Origin: Channa striata
Lineage: Eukaryota > Chordata > Actinopteri > Anabantiformes > Channidae
Direction of reading: 5' to 3'
Length of the DNA: 64,000 nt
Assembly: GCA_033026295.1 (NCBI GenBank)
Contig: CM065187.1
Coordinates: 20,246,388-20,310,387 of the forward strand
Made by a program: the position numbers and the translations under genes. The notes beneath the pieces are model-generated. The model was not told the origin of the DNA. It saw only the letters and a list, made by a program, of their open reading frames with translations, and searched no databases. Below, piece by piece: positions 45,561-57,360 of the stretch (position 1 is its first letter; each line of letters opens with the position of its first letter).

Positions 45561-46960
45561 CTTGGTGTCAAATTCAGTGTGTTCACATGGACCTAAGTAA
45601 CCAGGTTACTATCCAGACAGGGCCATGCTGCCTCATTTTTAATACAAAGTCTGTTCAGAAAAAAAAGACAGAAAATGCCTCACTGAAGTCTAAATAAGTT
45701 AATTTCCCCATGGATTTTAAAAGATCGAGACAGTCCCTGTTATGGATCAGCTGTGTGTGTCTCCCCTTATTTCCTCTTTCTCCACCTGTGCTATGACTCT
45801 GCTGGGACCCAAAAACAAACAAATAGAAATGTCAGAAAGCAGTGTTTTTCGTCACTATACAGTTAAAATCCGAGAGCCAGGATTCCAAAACGAGTCAGAA
45901 GCGGAGAAGGACTCCTGTTACTCTGCTGCTGTGTGCTGGTAACCAGGTGCATGGAAACACAGTCAGTGTCAGTGTCAATCATTCTAACAGGTTGTTACTC
46001 TGTATAGGTTATCAACTAATCATGTTTGTTTTTTTAATCCCCAGTTTCTTCTCTTCACATGTCCACATACCTTTGACAAGAAACTGAACCACAAATTGGG
46101 CCAGGTGGTCAAAGCTGAACCTTGTACGGCAGCTAGCTGCTATTGGTGGGTGTGCGTGTATGTGTGGAAACAGGTCAAACTGTAATCTCCTTTCATAAAA
46201 AGTTGAAGTGTGGGTCAGACACAGATGAAACCTGAGTGAAGGCAGGTTTGCTTCCTGACAAGTCTGTAGATTTGATCTAGTTTGAAGGAATGCTAATCCT
46301 CACCCATGACACATTCTTTGTGCTCTCATGTAAATGTGAGAAATAGTGTCTGTCTCTGGTGTCCCTCAGGGTGCCTTCTTCGGCACACTGCACTGACAAC
46401 ATGCGTTTTTTCCATGACTTCTCTCACAGGTAATCTGACTTCACAGGTATGAACGAGATGAGTAGTCAGTTTGGCCCAGATACAACTCAGGATCAATACA
46501 GCTGCTGTCTGAAGCTGTCCTGCTATTGGTTGGCCTCAAGTCAGTTGCTGACATATTTGTATCCACCAATCTGAGAACAATCTCATTTTGTGCTCGGCTC
46601 TGTGACCTGTTGCTCTCATTCATATTACCATTATTCTTTTCTCACATTAGAGAGTAACAGTCTGCCCTGTGTTCAGGTCTGAGACCTCAGCATCTAGAGT
46701 TAATTAGTGGGGTTCACTGACACGAGGAGTCAGGCTTCAAACCAGCAACCCTGCAGTCAGTAAAGTCAGTATTTAAAATCATATTGTTTGTGAATGTTTA
46801 GAATTCTCAAAACTCACTTCACAAAACACTTTCTTCCTTAGACGCTTGTTTCCAACCAGTTAACACTGACACAGTAGCTCATGAACATTAACACCTTGCA
46901 ACAAAAGCAGATTTTTTTCCCCTTAAGCAAAAGTCAAACAAAGCATGTGGAGAAAAACTG
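45561..46960. other. Intergenic, no recognised feature
   Basis: Mixed-composition DNA with short ORFs only. Confidence 0.45.
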
Positions 46961-46984
46961 TAAAAACTGTGCACAGAAAGGCTG

Positions 46985-47240
46985 CAAATAAATGACAATC
47001 TAATGGTGAGGTGGCAGCACTAACCCCTCTCCCACCGTGCTGCCCTAGTTAAGGGTTTGCAATTGTACAACGTGTTTTCGACTTCTCAGTACAGCATTTT
47101 GCCTCACATTTTCACACACACGCGAACTGATGTCAGCAGGCGTCATCAGCGCACTGACCTGATCCATCTTGCGCAACTTGGGGTCCAGTGTCTTGCTCAA
47201 GGACATTTTGATGGCAGCAGGATCTGGGTATGAAAACACA
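46985..47240 (-). repeat. Dispersed repeat family C, copy 1 (partial)
   Basis: GGGGTCCAGTGTCTTGCTCA followed by AGGACATTTTGATGG, and GAGGTGGCAGCACTAACCCC upstream. The first phrase recurs as TTCAGTGTGTTGCCCAAGGA at 62633-62652. The class is uncertain. Confidence 0.5.
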
Positions 47241-47273
47241 GATCCCAGGATTGGTGGAAAATTCCTTAAACTG

Positions 47274-47274
<1 letters not shown>

Positions 47275-47369
<95 letters not shown>
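47275..47369. repeat. (AT)n tract, about 95 bp
   Basis: Pure AT dinucleotide run. ORFs reading Ile-Tyr repeats on both strands are artefacts of it. Confidence 0.98.
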
Positions 47370-47371
<2 letters not shown>

Positions 47372-47475
47372 TATTCTGTTATAGCTGCACAACAGTACGT
47401 GTCCACAAGTGTCACATTTAACAAACCGGTAATTACTAATTTATAGTATTACAGTAGTAGTATAGTTTATGCAAA

Positions 47476-48320
47476 ATTGCTGACTGGGATTGGTAAGAGA
47501 GATCCTTTTTCGCCTTCATTAGTTTTTCTCCATTGGCTTCCCATTAAATGTAGAATAGAATTTAAAACCCTTCTTCTTACCTATAAAGCTCTAAACGGTC
47601 AAACTCCATAATACCTAAAAGATCTCCTAGTACCAGATCATATCAATAGACCACTTTGTTCTCAGAATGCAGGCCCGCTTGTGGTTCCCAGAATGGGAGG
47701 CTGAGCCTTTATCTATCAAGCTCCTCTCCTGTGGAACCAGCTCCCAGTCCAGATTCGGGAAGCAGACACCCTCTCTATTTTTAAAACTAGGCTCAAAACC
47801 TTCCTCTTTGATAAAGCTCATAGTTATAGTCCTGCTGCTATAGGCTTAGACTGCTGGGGGACCAGCCCCTCATGCATTGAGCCACTTTCCGCCTTTCACC
47901 CCACATCTATAATGTCACCACTGTATGACATTAACTCTGTGTCTTCTTTGTCCCGTAGTCGTCTTTCTCCCTCTCTGTCTCCCTCTCTCTGTCCCTGTGT
48001 TCAGGTGTCCCCGGCTTTGGAGCTGTGTGTCCTCCAGTGTGCAGCCACTGGTCCTACTAACCTGCCCAATGTTTTGTTGTTGCTTTCGTTGCTCTGTTCT
48101 TTTCTCTCTCCACTTTCCACTCACCCCAACCAGTCAAGGCAGATGTCCGCCCACCCTGAGCCTGGTTCTGCTGGAGGTTTCTTCTGTTAAAGGGAGTTTT
48201 TCGTCTCCACTGCTGCCTATAGCTGCTCAAGGAGGATTTGTTCTGTTTTCTCTACATATCTTTATATAATTAGTCTTGACCTGACATTGCTGTGAATTGG
48301 TTATATATAAATACAGCTGA
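47476..48320 (+). mobile_element. L2/CR1-type LINE 3' fragment (degenerate)
   Basis: Same family and same 5' truncation zone as the copy at 35140 (GCTGACTGGGATTGGTAAGA). It has a stop inside (TAATACC at 47609), a short deletion, and the same 3' UTR phrases (GAGCCTGGTTCTGCTGGAGG). Its tail lacks clear GAATT repeats. Confidence 0.85.
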
Positions 48321-49300
48321 AAGTAAAGTTACTTCAGCATAAAGAAATTACTATTATTATACTATTATTCTATTTTTTGTTTTTCATTTTACATTTCTTT
48401 TTTTTCACTTTTTTACTACATTTGTGTTTGTTGTATAATATGTTACAGCCTCCATTCATAAAAGAAAGTCAACCATTGCAAAAACAAAACACCAGGGCAT
48501 CAGAGGATGCAACACCTGAAGGTGCATACTAGACACAAAGTTAACATTTAACCCCGAAGCTTTAGTTATATTTATTTATATTTAGAAACACGCAGGGCCA
48601 GCCACGCAATGGGCCGTCACTGCCGGCATCTCCGGCAGGCAAACGAAACCTAAACTAAGAAAACGGACAAACATTCCTCACCAAATGTAGCTGCCTGCGT
48701 GTGCATGTGCCCCCTCTTCACTTCCTCTTCACTTCACTTCCTTCCTATCTACTTCTCTTTATCCACTCCTCCTCCCTCCACCTAAGCACCAGTTGTACTC
48801 AGGTCTAGAGAGAAGAGAGCAGGACACACACAGAGGCATGCGTAACAGTGTCTATGTTTGCTTATTGTTTTGATCATGTGGTGGTTGCATGTCAGTTTGT
48901 GTGATCATTATATGCAGGGTTTAAGTGCGGTTGGATTTCAGCAGTAGCAGGTAACACGATCACTCCCACCAGACACTCTGGCAGGTGGAATTTTACAAAA
49001 CTACATTTTGTTTTGCCATTACATGTTTAAGAAGAATAAAGCCAAAAATCAAGTTGATCTCTAATGTCCCCCTTATTGCTACTATAAGGTTTAAGATGGC
49101 AAATTACAGCCATGTCCAGTTAATCATCAGTCCTTGGTAAACTGATCATCATCAGGTTTGTAGGCGTCTATAAAAACAGAAGTTTTAGCAGTTTGCAGGT
49201 CTGCAGGATTCAGGTGTATGTTAACACACTTCCAAAATGGATTTGGAGTTTAACGTTCTGCAGTGACAAAGACTTTTAACGATCAGATTTTTTTAAGTGG
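48321..49300. other. Intergenic, no recognised feature
   Basis: Contains a C/T-rich stretch (48710-48785) and otherwise AT-rich sequence. No gene seen. Confidence 0.45.
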
Positions 49301-49735
49301 TAAGCATGGAGACAGCTGCCAGTCTTCCTAGGAATGGATGTCCCATCCAAACATGCCACAAGACTTCTGGACCAGTGTCCTTACCTTTGTGCCGTTTCTG
49401 TTTCTTTGATCAACCTAGTGGTTTTAAAGTATTTAATAAATAAAGCTACAAGTCCTATGGAGAGATAGGACCAAAGTGGACAAACTGGTCTGACTTTTAT
49501 GTTAAGCACCAGGTTTTGATGTCAACCTAATTGAAATGCTTTGACAGACTCTTAAAAAAGCTGTGCATAAGTGAACATCCAAAAACCTCAATGAACCGAA
49601 GCATTTTTTAAAGAAGAACGGGCCAAAATGTGAGAAACAAATAAAAAAAATGTACAAGGAGCGATTACTTCAAGTTATTGCTGCTAAAGCAGTCTACAAG
49701 CTAATGAATCATGGGGGGTACTAACTATTAGCTAC
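49300..49735 (+). pseudogene. Tc1-like transposon remnant
   Basis: Plus-strand phrases GTGAACATCCAAAAACCTCA, AAGAACGGGCCAAAATGTGA, GCGATTACTTCAAGTTATTG and GCTAATGAATCATGGGG match the C-terminal end of fish Tc1-like transposases (peptide ERLLQVIAAKAVYKLMNHGG). GTCTTCCTAGGAATGGATG at the start matches the N-terminal region, with the middle scrambled or deleted. Confidence 0.7.
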
Positions 49736-52185
49736 TACTAGCACGATGAAACATTGTATGTCATTTATCTAAGTTGTCTAATACGAAGACCTACTTCAAC
49801 CTGATTATTTTTGTTAGATTTATACACACAGACAAAAAATACATAAATTTGCCTTTTACTAACTTTTGGTGGCATATAAATTTGTAACAATACGCATAGA
49901 TAGGCCTGACACAATCATTACACTATCAACTTATCATATGATATTTGGACATAATTTGATGTTTCTTCTGATAGGTGGTTATTGCAACGCGTCCTGATTC
50001 GAAAGCGGTGTGACAGATGCTAAAAAGTAAAACAGCTGATTGAATACTTCTTTCAACCTTAAACTCAGAACAGTAAGTGGAGTGGACATGTCCTTGATAT
50101 ATCTAGACTAACTGGTTCATTGTGCCTTCAGGGACACTACAAATTGTTGGTCAACTACTTTTTTTTGTCCAGAGTTTTTGTGTCCAATAAACCAGTTTAA
50201 CAATCTATTCAATGCACTTTCCAAACACATAAAAACGTCCTACTTGAACCAAATATTTGAGTGTAGCACTCATGGCCCGTCAGTTCTTCAATCTGTCAAT
50301 GCATGAGGCCCCACGGCCCTATTGTGGCCTGTAACATGAGTTTTCTCCTACTTATGACCATGTGTTTATTGTTTTATAAAGAGTTCCTTCTCTCCATTTT
50401 TCAGGCTTGAACCTGCATTGAAACCTAAGCTCTGGCTGCCCAGACAGTATTCATTAATAACAGCAGGCTCCCGATGACATCAGCAGCACACAGGGAAAGG
50501 AATTCTGTCATAAACATTAAAGATGGCTGACACCTGTCTGCAGTTACATTAACAGTTTGCCACAGTGCCAGGACGGCATATAAGAGGCTCCTCCTTTTGT
50601 GACCTGCTGTTTCAGGTGAGTGTGCAACATGTTTGTCACCAACTAACACACAATCTTTTTCATGTATCCCTAAGCAACCAGTTACACACTCAACACTCAA
50701 CATGAAAACAATGTGAATAAAACAGTGCTGGATGTAATAATGTACATTGCAACAACTAGATCAGCTTATTCTATTCGCCACATGCTTAGCTGTTACTGAA
50801 TTTAAACAAGACCGCCTGTACCTCTCTGTGCAGTGAGTTTTAATATTAATTGTTCATACAGATCTTTTTGAAAATACACAGTGACGACAGAGAGATGCAA
50901 AACAACCCAGAAGGAAAGAAACAAAATCAGCAACAATGTGACAGCTTCAAAAGTAGCTGTTTGTGTTAATTTCAGCCGAGGGCAAATGCAGAGTAGTAAC
51001 ATTTATGTCATTAATCTAACGAATAAAATCCCAGACCCAATATCATTTATTTCTCATCATACAAAGCCATAGAAAATATCAGTGACAAGATTTCTTTACT
51101 CTTACATTTTATATCACCACTGGAGGACGTTACTTTGTGTAACAGGCCTCAAACTTTGTCAGTGTAAGAAGTTTGTTATTTCAATTATCAAGCATAAAGA
51201 TGCTTGTGGTGATCCTGAGGAGTTAAAACCACTTCTTCAGCTAATTCTCTTTTATTTCTGCCTGGAGCTTTGTGAGCCAAAAGTCTCAGCTCAGCTGTTA
51301 CCTCATCTTCTACAGTGGAAACATAGGCCCTCTAAACCCTTCATCCATGAGAAGAGGAAGTCCAGTAGGTTTTGGGAATTTTCTGGCAGAAAGTACAAAG
51401 AAGCAGAAATTAAGGAAATACCAAAGTGGTTTCTTGGCCTGTTAAAGCAACTACTCAAAAAAGTATGAAATCCTTATTGAACTGAGAAACACACTGTTCC
51501 AGCATCACGTATTTTCTAGTTGAATCTGATTTTGCACTGTAACCAGAGGTAATTCTTTATATTTTGTTCTCCATTATGCATAATTTATGTCCTTTTGTGC
51601 CTCCGTTTTCCTTTATATATAATTTAATTAGAGGTAAATAAGCTTTGAGTGGCCACATTTTTTAAGAAAGTGCAATTTTTTTCCTGATTAATTGTCAACA
51701 AGAATTTTCATATGAAATCAAACCATATAGAACCCACTGGTCGTATTTACACTATGAGATGCAGGGAAATAGAAAGTCTCATAAAACAGACAATTTAGTT
51801 AATAAATGCAGTATTTTATGAAATCAAAACATTTTTAAAATTTTAAGAACAGCACATATGAGCTCCAAATAATAAAACAGTATATAGTTGTAATTATGCA
51901 TTTGGGATCTTAAAATCAAGTTTTCTCATCTTTTCTATAATTTTCTTATATTTTACTGTAATGCACTACTCAGAAATAATGAAATAATAATAAAATTACT
52001 AAAATGAGTTATTAAAAAAGTTATTAAAATAGTGGCTCATTCAACACTGATATTATGGCCCTGAGCAGAGACTAGGCTAGCCAGTCGTTTTCCAGGTTGA
52101 TCATTATCAGCTACGTAGGTCCTCGTGATTTTAAGGAGTCTTGCACAGACTGCTTATACTGCTAATAGAATAAAATGATTTTTAA
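49736..52185. other. Intergenic, no recognised feature
   Basis: AT-rich. An open stretch at 51082-51468 (+, 128 codons) has a lysine-rich end but no motif I know and no splice or promoter context; I do not call it a gene. Confidence 0.4.
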
Positions 52186-52189
52186 ATTA

Positions 52190-52420
52190 AATTGTTAATT
52201 TTGTGCCACTCAGGAGGCTTGATTTGTCAAAGGCAGGGCTTCTTGATCCCCAAATGCTCAGCTGCATCAAGGTCTCTGGCCTGGGGGAAACAGGTGATTA
52301 AGGTTAATCCATATTTGTTGTGCCACTTTGTAGATGACACGGCGGACTGTGGATTTTGGAAGATTAAAAGCATTGAACACAGCCTGGTAGGTTGCTCTGT
52401 ACTCCAGCCTCCACATATCA
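52190..52420 (-). pseudogene. Possible PIF/Harbinger-like transposase fragment
   Basis: The minus strand reads YQAVFNAFNLPKSTVRRVIY and then KVAQQI, shaped like the helix-turn-helix stretch of Harbinger-type transposases, followed by stops. Identification is tentative. Confidence 0.3.
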
Positions 52421-52890
52421 GGATGAGAGTGAGTGCATGCCTTCAGCTTTCATGTTGTTCCTATAAATTTTATTATGCTTACCAGTTCCTATGATTTTCT
52501 GCTGTGTTATCTTAACTGACACTGTTATCAGAATTTCACTACATTAACTGACCTGGCTGTTATCTGTGGAGGTAATTGAACTGGTAAGACTACCCATTTG
52601 ATTCTAGCTACCAGCTGAAGGGAGATGCCTGTTTAAATTGCCTGTTGAACCTTTTGAAATTTATTCCTTGTTTTTCTGTTACTTGTTTACTTGTTTTATT
52701 TCATGTGCTATAAAATGAATGAATAAACCTTGTCAAACTTTCCTCACTTCTCCAGGTCTACACCATCCCATAAATGCTCCGAAGCAACATCAAAGGATAA
52801 GTTAGGACTTGATTTTATTTTCGAATAACAATTCTTTCTTTAGCTTTTTATAATGCTGGAAGCAGAGATAAGATTATAAGATAATTACAA

Positions 52891-53265
52891 TTACAACCTC
52901 ATCTGAAGATCATAATTAGCTTTCTTCAGTTTAATGAGATACACGAAGCCAAATCTCCCTCCTATGTCTGCCCATGAATCACTAAAAAAGGGATCTGGTG
53001 AGACATGAATGTAATGAGATAAAAAGATATTGAACACCGCATTACTACAGTGCACACACAGGAGGATAATGCTTAACTTTGCCTTGACCAGGAAACGCGG
53101 ACAGCGTTTCTCAGGGTGCCTTGTACAGCCTGATGATTTCAGCTCCTGCCAGAAGTGCCTACAGTCACCCAGAGCTCCTAGATCAAGCAAAGCCATCCTA
53201 TAGCCCAGCAGATATTTGGACTGCCTTTGAACCATCCAGATCTCAGTTTTCCTAACATGATTCAC
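52891..53265 (-). other. ORF-like segment of 124 codons, unidentified
   Basis: Minus-strand open frame ending GRFGFVYLIKLKKANYDLQM. I recognise no domain. It could be decayed mobile-element coding sequence, given the transposase-like piece next to it. Confidence 0.2.
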
Positions 53266-53299
53266 ACTGGAAAGGAAAAAAGTTCAAACATCTGCTGCC

Positions 53300-54310
53300 T
53301 GATTAGAATAGTAAAGACACAAACACAGTGTTTAGGAACCTGCTGGAAAGTTGAATATAGGCAAATAACAGAAATTCCAGTGCACTAAAGGGACATTTGA
53401 ATCTTCAGTTTTCTCATAATTGTACATAAACAAATTTATGATTAATAATAAACTTGAGATCAAATTATTGTAAATGTAAAGTTATTGAAATAGCAATTAT
53501 AATTTGGCATTAAAGTAAATCCAGTAATCTATTTCAGTACAACTGATGCAAAATTAGTCATTGCTGTACTGTGTGTTACTTAAAAATAAAATCTAAGTAA
53601 CATGTTGAATTTTACACCTAACAGAAGTAATTCTACTTAAAGTATATGAGTACAGGAGTACTCAAATTTTAACCATTAGAGGTGACAGAGCACAAAACAC
53701 TAACAAATGCTCTTTGTGTGCATAAGGGCAGAGAGGAAGATAGACATGACAAATGCTAAAAAAGAATTAAATTACTAAAGTAAATAAGTAAATTAATAAA
53801 TTTACTTTATACTGTAAGGTATCTATGCAGCTTTCTCGGTGTAAATTTCTTTCTGAATTCATTTGTTGCATACCATTCCTGCTTATCAACTAAATAGACA
53901 TCTCGCATGCTCTATACAGTGCTTGAACCAACAAATGAAAACCTTTTCCTATGCAACACCTCCATCTTCTGGTCATAAAAACTTTGCTGGATTAAAAACC
54001 ACATGGTATCTCCAAATTTGGCAAAGTGTAAGTGGGGTATGAGGTGTCACTGCTGGAGACTGATTAGAAACTCAGAACATACCTGAATGAAAATGATAGC
54101 ATAACAAGAAACATCAATGACACAAAACACTTCCTCCAGAGATGAGATTTGACAAAGATGGAGCACTGGAGCACTTGACCTGAAGCATAAAATATTTTTG
54201 GAATAAATTGAAGTGTAGAGAGAGAGAAACTCCATTTGTTACTGCGTAGTTTTGATGTCTTCTGCATCAGTCTACATTGTAGTAAATAATGTAAACATCA
54301 CTGATTTTGA
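53300..54310. other. Intergenic, no recognised feature
   Basis: Very AT-rich (for example 53750-53820, runs of TAAATAAGTAAATTAATAAA). No gene seen. Confidence 0.45.
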
Positions 54311-54312
54311 AT

Positions 54313-54525
54313 TTGCTTCTTTCGGTTCTAGATTGGACAGTCCATGTACATATATGCCATTAAACTTCGCATTAGACTTCCCTATATCAAAATATCTCTC
54401 TACCCTCAGCTAAAAAAATGCCTCCAGATGACATCACTCGGAGGAGCCTTCAGTTTAGATTATGTCATCTTGTTGATCACTCTATGAACTTTGTAACCAG
54501 AGTCAACTTTCTATTAAAGAGCTCC
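54313..54525 (+). repeat. Dispersed repeat family B, copy 2
   Basis: Matches 19536-19745: TTTGCTTCTTTCGGTTCTAG, ATGCCATTAAACTTC, CTCCAGATGACATCACTCGG, AGCCTTCAGTTTAGAT and CATCTTGTTGATCAC. Further GATGACATCA/GGAGG motifs follow to about 54600, some inverted. Confidence 0.7.
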
Positions 54526-55265
54526 TACAAATGACATCATGCGGAGGCATTTTTCATCATTAGAAGTTCAGATGATGTCATCTGGAGGAGATTTTCAGTT
54601 AAAAGCAAAGAAATATTATAATATAGGGAAGTCAAAGAAAAGCATTGGTGTACACAAACTAAAGCCATTGAAACCAAGCTGAAAATTGGCGAAGTTACCC
54701 TTTAAGTGATCATTCCTGGCTCCTCAATCGTCACTCCAGAAACAATTTGGGTTCTAAGTTTAGAAGGATGTCCCAAAGTTCTTATTTCACTCTGAGGATC
54801 GAGTATCAATGTTTGAGGAGGAAAGGTTTTATGCAAGTATTTCACCACTTTTACGTAAACTGGTGAGTGAATGCTGCTGCTGATCACACTGATGTGAAAC
54901 TGTGGCACACCACTAATGCATTTTTATAGCAACACAATAGGTAGTTATTTGTGTTTTACAGCGATGCTCTGCTTTTGTCTTGTGTCACAAATCCAGCACC
55001 CTCTGTTTCCTCGTGACCAGCTAAACTGTTACCGTCTTGTCACACAGTCTGTTACCACAGAGGAAGTCAAAAGAAAAAAAATGAATTATAACAGTGATTC
55101 CCTAGGCTAGTGGTCAATGTAGACTTCTATGATGTGACATTAGGCGTATGTGTATGTTGCATATTGAAACACTGAAAACAATTATGGTTATATCACATGA
55201 AAAAGAGTATGTAAACATTTGAAAATATTTTTTTCCACGTCACAAATCTGTTTCTTTAAAGTAAA
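54526..55265. other. Intergenic, no named feature
   Basis: Tail of repeat family B to about 54600, then unremarkable sequence with short ORFs. Confidence 0.4.
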
Positions 55266-55267
55266 CA

Positions 55268-55400
55268 TTTCAATTCAGTTCAACTTTATTTATATAGCGC
55301 CAGTTCACAACAAAGTCCTCTCAAGGCACTTTACATAATAAAGTTCACACAAATATGTAGAGAATAACCCTACAAATCCCCCTTAAGCAGTTATAGGTAG
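55268..55400 (-). mobile_element. L2/CR1-type LINE 3' end fragment
   Basis: CAATTCAGTTCAACTTTATT and TATATAGCGCCAGTTCACAA are the reverse complement of the 3' end seen at 36040-36070. It continues to CCCCCTTAAGCAG. Confidence 0.75.
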
Positions 55401-56640
55401 AGAAATTCTTTCACTGATTTGCATGATTTCCCTGTTAAAGATGATGTGAATTTTTATTAATTAGGAAAGCCATAATAGAGATTAATAAAATTTAAAGTCA
55501 GTACTAAATTCTTGGTTACAAAGACATTTATCAATATTTGGATGTGCTGTAATTACAAAAATTGAATCCTTGTCAAACAAGTATCCAGCTTTCTCTTTAG
55601 CCATTCCTAATACGTTCATTAAACTAATAAATCTGGAAGAAAAGAAATCACTATCTTAGGAAATGTGATGTTGTAAAAACTTTAGAGGAAGGAGGATTAA
55701 ATGCAATTAATTATGAGATAATGAATGGAAATGGGAAAATTTAAGTGGTTTCAGGAAATGCTGCTAATCATCTGTTTAATTTGCCTTCAACACAATCTCA
55801 TAAATGTGGTTGCATGTATTTTTTGTGAAGGTTTGATTTTCGTGTCTGGAAAATGCCAATTAGGCTTTCAATTGTTCATCATGAGGTCCTTCATTACTGG
55901 AGATTATTGTATAAACATACATTTCCTCCAATTTGTCTAAGGGAAAAAATATTTTTATTACCATAACTGGACTAAAAAAGGTGTTGTTCTATTCTGCTCT
56001 TTATGGATTCACCGATTACTGGCGTCATGTTCTGTAAAACAATATTCTGATGTGATTGAGGCATTTCCTCTCAGTCTGACGAATATGGTAAAAAGTCTTA
56101 TTTAATGCCTACTCTAAGAATGCCATCCTTACATATGGAAGACGTGGAATTTAAAGACAATAGAAAATTTACAAATACATTGAGGAGATATTCTTAGAAG
56201 ACGAAACCGCGACTAGACAAGAGAACAACCACTAAGAAAGAGAAAATGTGTTAAAATAATATTCAAACGTATTAAAAGTCAGAATTAGAACCAGATACCT
56301 CTCCCTCATATTTTGTTATACTAATGTTGAAACGTGTTTTTTACTGCATGTATTTAAACATGTTATGGAAAGTGACCTGGTCTAAAATGCCCTGATGTTA
56401 AACGGCTAATATGTATGAATGGCTGTATATTCTTACAGTTTGAAATTTATCGTGACATTATAATGTGAACCAAAGTCTACCAAGTAAATAATTGACCGGG
56501 TATTTTCTCTGTCTGCGTAACATCTGTCAAGAAAGTGAAATCTGGAAAAAAATACATCAAGGTGCGTTCGGGCATTGTGACGCATACAATCACCGCCCAC
56601 TTATCAAGCATTTCCTTTGTGATCAAACGCCCCCAAAGAG
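55401..56640. other. Intergenic upstream of cenpa
   Basis: AT-rich until about 56560, then GC content rises into the cenpa promoter. No gene seen. Confidence 0.45.
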
Positions 56641-56700
56641 TCTGTGTCGCTGATTGGCTCAGCACGCGAAGAGGCGTCGTTTGAATTTGTGTTGGAAGTT
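56641..56700 (+). promoter_or_regulatory. cenpa proximal promoter: inverted CCAAT box and CHR-like element
   Basis: TGATTGGCTC (inverted CCAAT, 56651-56660) is followed about 22 bp later by GGCGTCGTTTGAA, whose TTTGAA at 56680-56685 matches the cell-cycle-genes homology region. A CCAAT box plus CHR at this spacing is known from G2/M genes controlled by NF-Y and the DREAM/MuvB complexes, and CENP-A is such a gene in mammals. That these sites act here is inference. Confidence 0.55.
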
Positions 56701-56791
56701 TTTTTAGTGATTTCTACTCGGAGCTGTTTACATTCTTCTTTGTTCTTGAAGACTTTAAACTTTAATTCGGGGATATTCCTCTCCGCTACAG
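56686..56791 (+). other. cenpa: cenpa non-coding exon 1 (3' end defined)
   Basis: Sequence ending CCGCTACAG|GTACGT, a strong donor at 56792, directly downstream of the CCAAT/CHR promoter. It has no start codon leading into the CENP-A frame, so it is taken as 5' UTR. The transcription start is not fixed. Confidence 0.5.
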
Positions 56792-57360
56792 GTACGTTTA
56801 CATTTATGTCATGGGGTTAGGAATCTTTTGAAAAGAAGGAGTTATTTCGGCGAATGTGAAACTGCATCTAATCGTGACCGTGTTGCTAATGTCTTGGACG
56901 TAACGTTAGTAGTCGATCGTGGAAACGTAGCTTGTGTTAAAAGTTGTGCATTCGCTGTGTCGTTACCGCCCTAGTGTGATTATGCTCGACGTTTAAAAGC
57001 CGCAGTTGTTTCCTACGTGAGTAAAAATATTGGCCAGGGCGTGAAACAGATGTTCGGTGTTAAAGCTAACGCTACTTTAAAGGCGTAGCTTTCATTAAAC
57101 AACAGTTAAGCCAAATGCTACAAAACATTACACAGTGTCACAGAAAAAAGAATCTAGTCAAGCCACTTGTATAAGTTACTTGATACAAAGGGAGAATTTA
57201 ACAAAGTGGGATGTCATCGAAAAGTCCACTCAAACTTTAATCTCTACTTGTTCACAGCTCACACATGACAAAATCATAATAGAACCAATGCTCCATCCTC
57301 CTTGGGTTTTAACCAGGAAGTTGGAACAGACAACAATCCACTGTCTGATGATCTTTAGTT

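Noticed and set aside
47045..47421. ORFs with long Ile-Tyr runs on both strands
   Set aside because: Produced by the (AT)n tract.
51082..51468. Single-exon gene of 128 codons
   Set aside because: No promoter, no recognisable domain, AT-rich surroundings; length is within chance for this amount of sequence.
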